A stretch of DNA of 6,270 nt, taken from assembly GCA_026397695.1 (NCBI GenBank), contig JAPLUJ010000754.1, positions 1 to 6,270 of the forward strand. The letters are read 5' to 3'. The translations under genes and the position numbers were made by a program. A model generated the notes under the pieces. That model did not search any database. It was not told the origin of the DNA and was given only the letters and a program-made list of their open reading frames with translations. Position 1 is the stretch's first letter; the number at the start of each line of letters is the position of its first letter. The DNA is from Verrucomicrobiota bacterium (GTDB taxonomy: Bacteria > Verrucomicrobiota > Verrucomicrobiia > Verrucomicrobiales > Akkermansiaceae). Of this stretch, positions 1-5,055 are shown one piece after another.

Positions 1-10
1 TGAAGAAAGA

Positions 11-30
11 CACGGGCAGGAATGCCCGTG
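11..30. terminator. Stable GC-rich hairpin, possible terminator of an off-window gene
   Basis: Perfect 8-bp stem (CACGGGCA at 11-18 with TGCCCGTG at 23-30) closed by a GGAA loop, which fits the GNRA tetraloop class. The flanks 2-10 (GAAGAAAGA) and 37-47 (TGTCTTCTTCC) can extend the stem with a bulge and mismatches. Read on the plus strand, a pyrimidine-rich stretch follows without a clean T run. Read on the minus strand, TCTTTCTTCA follows. The symporter already has its own strong terminator at 204-242, so this hairpin more likely ends a gene left of the window. The first three bases are TGA and could be that gene's stop, but this cannot be tested here. Confidence 0.4.
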
Positions 31-52
31 CTCCGTTGTCTTCTTCCTCTTC

Positions 53-80
53 ACCAATGACCAATGACCGATGACTAATG
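53..80. repeat. Heptamer tandem array, four units of ACCAATG
   Basis: Four consecutive 7-nt units: ACCAATG, ACCAATG, ACCGATG, ACTAATG, then a partial AC. The third and fourth units each differ from the consensus at one position. The array lies in non-coding sequence and is followed after 13 nt by a second heptamer array with an unrelated unit. Short intergenic heptanucleotide arrays of this style are known in cyanobacteria (STRR elements). From general familiarity I also associate such arrays with verrucomicrobial and planctomycete genomes, but cannot check that here. Confidence 0.85.
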
Positions 81-93
81 ACTTCTTCTCTTC

Positions 94-112
94 CTCTGGT
101 CTCTGGTCTCTT
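94..112. repeat. Second heptamer array, CTCTGGT units
   Basis: Two perfect units CTCTGGT (94-100 and 101-107) followed by a partial unit beginning CTCT (108-111). The stretch from 83 to 112 is strongly pyrimidine-rich on the plus strand. It shares the 7-nt period, but not the sequence, of the array at 53-80. From about 113 to 203 I see no gene, only a 10-codon ATG-to-TGA reading frame at 153-182 without coding support. Confidence 0.65.
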
Positions 113-203
113 GATTGCCTGCGGCCAGAGCACGGAGCCGGAGGCGAACATGACGTGGTTGAACCCCTCCTCTGCATGAGCCACCGGTCCGGTCCACCTG
201 TTT

Positions 204-242
204 AACAAAAAAAGTGGCGATGCCACGAGGCATCGCCACTTT
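204..242 (-). terminator. Rho-independent terminator of the symporter gene
   Basis: A perfect 14-bp inverted repeat (211-224 with 229-242) has an ACGA loop at 225-228. The GC core is GTGGCGATGCC. In the minus-strand transcript the stem is followed by a run of seven U (complement of A207-A213, the first three of which also pair in the stem), then GUUAAA. It begins 15 nt past the symporter stop codon (258-260). Stem, loop and U-tract all match a textbook intrinsic terminator. Confidence 0.93.
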
Positions 243-257
243 GGGGAATCGGTATCA

Positions 258-2075
258 TCAGAAGAACACCATGTAGAACGCGACGCAGCAGCCCACTACG
301 ATCGCGCTGTGGACCACGTCCATGTAATTCCAACTGGCTTTGGTGGCCGCTTTCTCTTCCGGCGTGGCACCATACCACGTGTACTTGACGGTCGCGGGAT
401 CGGGAGCCTTGGTGATGAAGCTGATGACCACCATGAGCACGGCGGTTAGAACAAACAGGATCTGGCAGAAATAGAGCCAATGGATGTTCCAGAAATCGAA
501 GATGATGCCGTGTTTCTCACGGATGGGGGCAATCTTGACAGCGAATTCCTCGGCCGTGATGGCTCCCTTGTACAACGCCTGCTTGAGATCCTTCACCATG
601 GGCGCGTCAAAGCGCATGACCAGGTCGGCACCGAGGCGGGCAAAGCCGGCGGCCACACCCACCATGAACGACCACAGGGCGGCAGCCGAGGTTGCGCGTT
701 TCCAAAAGACGCCGACGACAAACAGCACGGCGATCGCAGGCGATAGATATCCCTGCACGCTCTGGAGATATTCATAGAGGTTCGAGTGCAGCGCCTTGAT
801 CACGAGCACCCAACAGATGCCGAGGAACACGATGACCGCCGTGGCGATGCGTCCCACCAACACTTCCGTTTTGCCGGAGGCGGTCGGATGCCATTCCCGA
901 TAGAAATCCATCGTGAAGAGCGTGGCCGAGGCATTGAACTTCGATGCGAGCGACGCCATCAGGGCGACGATCATGCCGCAAGCGACAATCCCGCGGATGC
1001 CGTGTGGCAGGATCTGCGCGACCATCGAGGTGTAAGCGGCGTCACCGCTGGTGGAAAACCCGCAGCTAGGAGTTTGGGTCAAGGCAAACGCCACCATGCC
1101 GGGAATCAGGAAGATGAACACCGGTGTCAGTTTGAGATAACCGGCGAAGATCGAACCGCGGCGGGATTCGGTCTGGTTTTTACCGGCGAGCACCCGTTGG
1201 ACGATGTATTGATCGGTGCACCAATACCAGAAACCGATAATGGCCGAACCGGGCAACACCGCCAGCCACGGCCATTCCGGATCTTTGTTGGAACGGATCA
1301 AATGGAGGTTGTCACCCACGGCGGCAGTGGTGGCTTTCCAGCCATCGATCAAGCTGCCATGACCGAGGAGGTGCAGGCCATAATAAAGGATGGCGAGGGA
1401 GCCGAGGAGCAGCACGGGCGTTTGCAACACGGCGGTGTACATGATGACGCGCATCCCGCCGAAGATCGTGTAAAGACCGGTGGTCAGAGCGAGACCCAAG
1501 GCGATCACCCAGAAAACGTCAATCTGGCTGCCAAACAGATTCACACTGTCCACATTCAACAAGGTGCGCACCACGACATCACCGGCGTAGATGGTGGCCG
1601 CGATTTTTGTCAGCACAAGGCTGGCCATGGTGATCAGGCTCAGGACATTGCGCGAACCGCGGCTGAAGCGCAGTTCGAGGAATTCCGGCATCGTGAAGAC
1701 CTTCATGCGGTCGTAGAGCGGCACGAAAACCCAGCCGAGCACCAGAATCAACCAGCCCTGCATTTCCCAATGCGCCATTGCCATGCCGGTGACAAAGCCG
1801 GCACCGGCGAGGCCGACGAGGTGCTCCGAACCAATGTTGGAGGAGAAGATCGACGATCCGATCTGCAGCCAGTTCGCATCGCGGCCCGAGAGGAAGTAAT
1901 CCTTGCCGGACTCGTTTTTCTTGCGCATGGAAAACCACACGGTCACGACCATGCCGATGGCAAAGAAGACGATTACGGCCACGTCCAGGCCATTGAACAC
2001 CGTGCCGTTCAAGCCAGTCCCTTCGGTGGCGGCGGCAGCGGACGCCGCCGCAAGTGTATTAATCATCATATTCAT
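258..2075 (-). CDS. Sodium/solute symporter of the SSS family, SGLT-like (probable Na+/hexose cotransporter)
   Basis: A 605-aa inner-membrane protein that should use the Na+ gradient to import a small solute, most likely a hexose. It matches the SSS/SGLT family over nearly its whole length, with many hydrophobic helices from about residue 30 to the C-terminus. Aligned from memory to human SGLT1, it keeps the residues that contact sugar there: N80, H85, E104, Y284, W285, K315 and Q438, in contexts such as SNIGSEHLVG, YWCTDQ, GYLKL and YLQS. The helix near residues 370-390 (ALMASLASKF then TLFTMDFY) is the family's Na2-site segment. There S375 is kept, but the preceding Ser of SGLT1 and vSGLT is Ala (A374). 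Residues 485-525 form a charged loop, followed by two more predicted membrane segments. The start is ATG at 2075; nearby in-frame ATGs at codons 3 and 4 are alternatives. No Shine-Dalgarno is visible. The gene appears monocistronic, with its own terminator. The substrate is inferred; related SSS members carry myo-inositol or other solutes. Confidence 0.93.
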   Translation of the reverse strand: MNMMINTLAAASAAAATEGTGLNGTVFNGLDVAVIVFFAIGMVVTVWFSMRKKNESGKDYFLSGRDANWLQIGSSIFSSNIGSEHLVGLAGAGFVTGMAMAHWEMQGWLILVLGWVFVPLYDRMKVFTMPEFLELRFSRGSRNVLSLITMASLVLTKIAATIYAGDVVVRTLLNVDSVNLFGSQIDVFWVIALGLALTTGLYTIFGGMRVIMYTAVLQTPVLLLGSLAILYYGLHLLGHGSLIDGWKATTAAVGDNLHLIRSNKDPEWPWLAVLPGSAIIGFWYWCTDQYIVQRVLAGKNQTESRRGSIFAGYLKLTPVFIFLIPGMVAFALTQTPSCGFSTSGDAAYTSMVAQILPHGIRGIVACGMIVALMASLASKFNASATLFTMDFYREWHPTASGKTEVLVGRIATAVIVFLGICWVLVIKALHSNLYEYLQSVQGYLSPAIAVLFVVGVFWKRATSAAALWSFMVGVAAGFARLGADLVMRFDAPMVKDLKQALYKGAITAEEFAVKIAPIREKHGIIFDFWNIHWLYFCQILFVLTAVLMVVISFITKAPDPATVKYTWYGATPEEKAATKASWNYMDVVHSAIVVGCCVAFYMVFF

Positions 2076-2222
2076 AAATTATTGCTGGGAATCGGGGTGG
2101 TGGTGAGGTCGCTTGGAGTCGCGAATTGGCGGATTGGATATCAGACGTGCAGGAGAGAGCGGGCCGGGGCAATGCCGGAATGCTGGCAACGAAGGCACTC
2201 CGACCGGCGGAAAACGGAGCGT

Positions 2223-2264
2223 GCATGTGACTGGGCGCGGATTTTCAGCTGAAAGGTCACGTGC
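2223..2264. promoter_or_regulatory. Palindrome cluster upstream of the symporter, candidate operator
   Basis: A perfect 12-bp palindrome, TTTCAGCTGAAA (2243-2254), is followed by a CACGTG palindrome (2258-2263) whose centre lies 12 bp further on. A separate 9-bp inverted repeat with one mismatch, GCATGTGAC (2223-2231) against GTCACGTGC (2256-2264), spans the first palindrome. The cluster sits about 170-190 bp before the symporter start, a plausible place for a regulator of sugar uptake. No regulator is identifiable from the sequence, and chance dyads in GC-rich DNA remain possible. Confidence 0.3.
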
Positions 2265-2282
2265 CTGCGGAAATTAGCCATC

Positions 2283-2341
2283 CGGCCCGCCGTGCCAAGA
2301 AAAATCTCGGATTTTTTCGACACGGCACGGCCCGCCGTGTC
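2283..2341. repeat. Nested inverted and direct repeats with GC-rich hairpin
   Basis: The 12-mer CGGCCCGCCGTG occurs twice in direct orientation (2283-2294 and 2328-2339). Inverted arms GCCGTGCC (2289-2296) and GGCACGGC (2324-2331) enclose an AT hairpin, AAAAATC/GATTTTT (2300-2306 with 2310-2316). A further hairpin has arms GACACGGC (2319-2326) and GCCGTGTC (2334-2341) with a 7-nt loop. The 17-mer at 2322-2338 recurs at 2405-2421 with 15 of 17 identical positions. This looks like a small structured repeat element, possibly acting also as a terminator. Confidence 0.5.
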
Positions 2342-2403
2342 ATGCCGAGTGCTGTCATCTTTGGCATGCCGGCATGGGAAGTCAGGGATGATAGAAGAAC
2401 GGG

Positions 2404-2422
2404 GACGGCACGGGCTGCCGTC
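2404..2422 (-). terminator. Hairpin at the end of the yafK-like gene, weak terminator candidate
   Basis: A perfect 7-bp stem, GACGGCA (2404-2410) with TGCCGTC (2416-2422), has a 5-nt loop. The stem overlaps the stop codon of the lipoprotein gene (2421-2423). In the minus-strand transcript CCCGUUCUUCUAUC follows, which is U-containing but not a U run, so terminator activity is uncertain. The hairpin is also the second copy of the GC-rich repeat seen at 2322-2338. Confidence 0.35.
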
Positions 2423-3149
2423 ATTCGCGGAATTGATAGCGTCCGTCGCGCACGGAGGTTGCCGGCGGGATGTGAGTTTTTTCGAAGTGGTCGTATCCTT
2501 CCTTGAGGTTTTGCCAGAATTTCTCCCACGGGGATCCTGCGGCTTTTGCCATCCGCTTGTCCGTCATGCGGAAAGGAAACAGATGCACCTGAAACCGGGA
2601 CTGGCCCTGGCTCAGGGCTGCGGCACACAGGGTGTAGATCTCTTCGATCTTCTCGTCGGTCATCGCCAAGCAGCCGATTGATACGCGGTTGCCGTGGATC
2701 ATGATCAGGCTGCCCGTCCGGCCGAGGGCGCGGTCGAATGCATTCGGATACCCGATGTTGAACGCGAGGTGATACTTGCTGTCGGGCTTCATGGCGGATG
2801 GCGGAACTTGATAGAATCCTTCCGGCACCTGGCCATCGCCTGCGGCGAGTTTCGGGCCGAGGGTGCCGGAGGCGGCGGCGATCGGATAGGTGCGGAAGAG
2901 CTGGAATTTCCCGGATTTGCGCTGATGGACGAAGAGTTCGAGTTGTCGTTCTTCCTTGAAGGCGCGGAGAAACACCGGATCACCGAATTTCAAACCGGCG
3001 GCCGACAGGTCGCGATCCAAGGACGGGCGGACGCGGGCGGCGGCGGCGGCGGGGCGCGGATGAAGGGCGGGATCCATAGGCGGGTTCTTTTTCTCGCAAG
3101 CAGCCATGCCGGCAAGCATCAAACAAAGAGTGACGGTGAGGAGTTTCAC
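2421..3149 (-). CDS. dpaA: YafK/DpaA-family YkuD-fold protein (L,D-transpeptidase-like), lipoprotein
   Basis: A 242-aa envelope protein of the YkuD catalytic fold. Residues 1-17 form a signal peptide ending GMAA before C18, a plausible lipobox, so the mature protein should be lipid-anchored. The catalytic signature is MIHGNRVSIGC, with H152, S157 and nucleophile C160. Long blocks recall E. coli YafK (DpaA): FKEER near 65, IGYPNAFDR at 132-140, GCLAMTDEKIEEIY at 159-172, PFRMTD at 192-197 and GYDHFEKT at 218-225. E. coli DpaA cuts Braun's lipoprotein from peptidoglycan; sister enzymes attach it or make 3-3 crosslinks. Which reaction applies here is open. The start is GTG at 3149, because it gives a full signal peptide; ATG codons at residues 11 and 15 would destroy it. 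Residues 19-50 form a Pro/Ala-rich tether. It is divergent from the secretion operon across 144 bp. Confidence 0.9.
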   Translation of the reverse strand: MKLLTVTLCLMLAGMAACEKKNPPMDPALHPRPAAAAARVRPSLDRDLSAAGLKFGDPVFLRAFKEERQLELFVHQRKSGKFQLFRTYPIAAASGTLGPKLAAGDGQVPEGFYQVPPSAMKPDSKYHLAFNIGYPNAFDRALGRTGSLIMIHGNRVSIGCLAMTDEKIEEIYTLCAAALSQGQSRFQVHLFPFRMTDKRMAKAAGSPWEKFWQNLKEGYDHFEKTHIPPATSVRDGRYQFRE

Positions 3150-3293
3150 GAGCGGCTACCGGATGCATACACGGATATTCCGCAGATCTCACGGATTTTC
3201 CGTAGAGGGGTGGCAAGCGCATTGTGGCATTTTCAAGAGACAGATTGCACCCGGGCAGGTTTTAAGCGACAAGACGTCCGCCGCACACCACTC
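3150..3293. promoter_or_regulatory. Divergent intergenic region between yafK-like gene and gspE
   Basis: This 144-bp gap must hold the start signals for both divergent genes unless either has a longer leader. No convincing sigma-70 -35/-10 pair could be picked on either strand. Neither flanking start codon (GTG at 3149, ATG at 3294) has a purine-rich Shine-Dalgarno sequence at normal spacing. The only clear structure is the pair of dyads at 3171-3210. Confidence 0.6.
3171..3210. repeat. Two tandem ~20-bp repeats, each with a CGGA-N3-TCCG dyad
   Basis: Positions 3171-3190 and 3191-3210 align with 14 of 20 identical bases. Each copy carries an inverted repeat: CGGATATTCCG at 3172-3182 and CGGATTTTCCG at 3192-3202. 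The dyad centres are exactly 20 bp apart, about two helical turns, which would place two bound dimers on one face of the DNA. It lies 22-60 bp upstream of the GTG start of the lipoprotein gene and 84-123 bp before gspE. The same stretch can be read as a degenerate ~10-bp repeat (CACGGAT, CGCAGAT, CACGGAT, CGTAGAG), so it may be a fragment of a dispersed intergenic repeat. Confidence 0.55.
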
Positions 3294-5009
3294 ATGACCC
3301 AGCTTTTGATCGAACCTGCCCGCCGCACCGGATGCGAGGACATCCCTGCGCTCACCCAGGTGCTGCAATCCGCAGCCCAGCGCCAGCGCTCGCCCATCGA
3401 TGATGTGCTGGATGCCGACTTGGTCGATGAAGAACGCTACATGCGCGAACTGGCGCTCGACCTCGGCATGGAGTGGTTGGTCAGTATTCCCCTGCCCGAA
3501 GTCCCGTTGCCGCTGCGTGAGGCATGCGGTCCGCGAATCGCCTTGCGTCACCGCCTGTTGCCCGTGGCCATCACCGGCGAAGGCGACAAGAGACGCCTGA
3601 AACTCGCGACCTTTGACCCCTTCAATTTGGTCGCCCGCCAAGCCGCCGCGCAGGAACTCGCATTGCCCATCGATTGGTGCATGGCATCCCGCAAGCGCCT
3701 CCACGAAGCACTCCGCCGCCTTTACGGAGTGGGCGCGGACACGTTCGAACAAATCCTCGAAGGCCGTGATTTCGACTACGATCACATCGAAGCCGGCGAA
3801 GACGCTGCCAACGTCATCGACCAGGACGACGATGAGGAAGCCAGCGTCGTCAAGTTCGTCAACCAGATCATTCGCGAGGCGCTCGACCAGCGGGCCACCG
3901 ATATCCACGTCGAGCCGCTCAGCACCAACCTGCGCATCCGCTATCGGATCGACGGACGCCTGATAGAAATCGCCGTGCCGGAAAACATCAAGGCGCTGCA
4001 AAGCTCGGTCATCGCCCGTTTGAAAATCATGGCACGCTTGGACATCGCGGAGCGCCGGGTGCCGCAGGACGGACGGATCAACCTGCAATTCGAGGGGGTG
4101 ACCATCGACGTCCGCGTCGCCACCGTGCCCACCGTCGAGGGGGAAAGCGTATCCCTGCGTCTCCTCAACCAGGAAAAATTCAACATAGCCAAGCTCGCGT
4201 TGGAGCCGTTCGTGTTGAAGAAAATCGAGGCGCTGCTGCATCTGCCTAACGGCATCATCCTCATCACCGGTCCCACCGGTTCGGGTAAATCCACCAGTCT
4301 CTATTCGTTCCTCAGCGAGGTCAACCACCCGGAACGGCGCATCGTCACCGTCGAAGACCCGGTGGAAAACAAACTCACCGGCGTGATGCAGATCGCCGTG
4401 AAAAACGAGATCGGCCTGACGTTTGCCACCGCCCTGCGATCGATCCTGCGGGCCGACCCTAACATCGTCATGATCGGGGAAATCCGCGACCTTGAAACGG
4501 CGGAAATCGCCATCCGCGCATCTCTAACAGGTCACTTGGTGTTCTCCACCCTGCACACCAACGACGCCATGGGCGGCATCAGCCGTTTGGTGGACATGGG
4601 CGTGGAACCGTTCCTCGTTTCCGCCGCAGTGCGCGCGTTCCTGGCCCAGCGCCTCGTGCGCCGGCTCTGCCCGCATTGCAAAACCCCGCGCGAAGTCACC
4701 GAGCAAAACCGGCGCGATCTCGGCATCCCGCTGCACATCGCCGGCCAGGCATATGCCCCGAATGGCTGTGACCGCTGCCGCATGACCGGCTTCTCCGGAC
4801 GCCTCGCCATTTACGAAATCATCCTGCTCACCCAGCCGATGCAGGAACTCATCGCCCACCGCGCACAGGCCCCGGACGTCCGCGCCCAGGCGCTCCGCGA
4901 CGGCTACATCCCGATGCGTGAATACGGTTGGTATAAGGTCATGAAAGGCGATACCACCATCGAGGAAGTCATTTCCGTCACCACCTCGGAAATCGGCGGC
5001 AGCGAATGA
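3294..5009 (+). CDS. gspE: GspE/PilB-family secretion or pilus assembly ATPase
   Basis: A 571-aa cytoplasmic ATPase that powers assembly of a pseudopilus (type II secretion) or type IV pilus. Residues about 34-152 match the T2SSE N-terminal (MshEN-like) domain that docks to the inner-membrane platform. The block DIHVEP (203-208) and a following YRIDG mark the N2 domain. The C-terminal ATPase has Walker A GPTGSGKST (326-334, K332), the Asp box TVEDPVE (352-358), Walker B IVMIGEIRD (391-399, E396) and the His box GHLVFSTLHTND (413-424). A zinc tetracysteine motif, C459/C462 and C492/C495, is the mark of GspE and PilB rather than retraction ATPases (PilT). The frame stays open 600 nt upstream, antisense to the lipoprotein gene. 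I chose ATG 3294 because family similarity begins soon after; GTG 3210 is a weaker alternative. It is first in an operon with gspF. GspE versus PilB cannot be settled without the pilin genes. Confidence 0.95.
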   Translation: MTQLLIEPARRTGCEDIPALTQVLQSAAQRQRSPIDDVLDADLVDEERYMRELALDLGMEWLVSIPLPEVPLPLREACGPRIALRHRLLPVAITGEGDKRRLKLATFDPFNLVARQAAAQELALPIDWCMASRKRLHEALRRLYGVGADTFEQILEGRDFDYDHIEAGEDAANVIDQDDDEEASVVKFVNQIIREALDQRATDIHVEPLSTNLRIRYRIDGRLIEIAVPENIKALQSSVIARLKIMARLDIAERRVPQDGRINLQFEGVTIDVRVATVPTVEGESVSLRLLNQEKFNIAKLALEPFVLKKIEALLHLPNGIILITGPTGSGKSTSLYSFLSEVNHPERRIVTVEDPVENKLTGVMQIAVKNEIGLTFATALRSILRADPNIVMIGEIRDLETAEIAIRASLTGHLVFSTLHTNDAMGGISRLVDMGVEPFLVSAAVRAFLAQRLVRRLCPHCKTPREVTEQNRRDLGIPLHIAGQAYAPNGCDRCRMTGFSGRLAIYEIILLTQPMQELIAHRAQAPDVRAQALRDGYIPMREYGWYKVMKGDTTIEEVISVTTSEIGGSE

Positions 5010-5011
5010 GG

Positions 5012-5050
5012 AAATCTGAAATCTCAAATCTGCAATCTGAAATCTCAATT
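5012..5050. repeat. Heptamer tandem array between gspE and gspF
   Basis: Five 7-nt units, AAATCTG, AAATCTC, AAATCTG, CAATCTG and AAATCTC (5012-5046), are followed by a decayed AATT. They begin 2 nt after the gspE stop and end 5-9 nt before the gspF start, filling most of the 46-bp gap. The last position of the unit alternates between G and C. Period matches the arrays at 53-112, but the unit is different. Confidence 0.9.
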
Positions 5051-5055
5051 TCCCC

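Larger units (their letters stand above)
2076..2420. other. 345-bp non-coding gap: symporter upstream region and yafK downstream region
   Basis: No supported gene lies here. The stretch must contain the symporter promoter, since both flanking genes are on the minus strand and hairpins follow the upstream one. I could not find a -35/-10 pair good enough to mark. It holds a palindrome cluster at 2223-2264 and GC-rich hairpins at 2283-2341 and 2404-2422, listed separately. A perfect 12-bp palindrome, CATGCCGGCATG, also lies at 2365-2376. Confidence 0.7.

Noticed and set aside
1..112. Possible CRISPR-like array from the tandem repeats
   Set aside because: The units are 7 nt and directly abutting with no spacers, so they are simple tandem repeats, not CRISPR.
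153..182. Ten-codon ATG-to-TGA frame in the left gap
   Set aside because: Too short, no ribosome binding site and no conserved feature; expected by chance.
786..2252. 488-codon plus-strand open frame antisense to the symporter
   Set aside because: Its translation is rich in His, Arg, Gly, Glu and Asp, with no domain, and it mirrors a strongly supported membrane protein. This is typical antisense openness in GC-rich DNA.
2141..2628. Small open frames on both strands in the 2141-2628 region
   Set aside because: They run through the hairpin repeats and the end of the lipoprotein gene; Arg/Pro-rich translations, no start signals and no family resemblance.
3225..3249. Sigma-54-like pieces TGGCAT and TTGCA ahead of gspE
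   Set aside because: The GG and GC elements are 19 bp apart instead of the required 10, so they cannot form a -24/-12 promoter.
2694..3293. Upstream 200-codon extension of the gspE frame
   Set aside because: It runs antisense through the lipoprotein gene and has no similarity to GspE N-termini; the family match starts after ATG 3294.
3189..4328. 379-codon minus-strand open frame antisense to gspE
   Set aside because: No recognisable motif; the opposite strand encodes all the Walker and zinc motifs of a known ATPase family.
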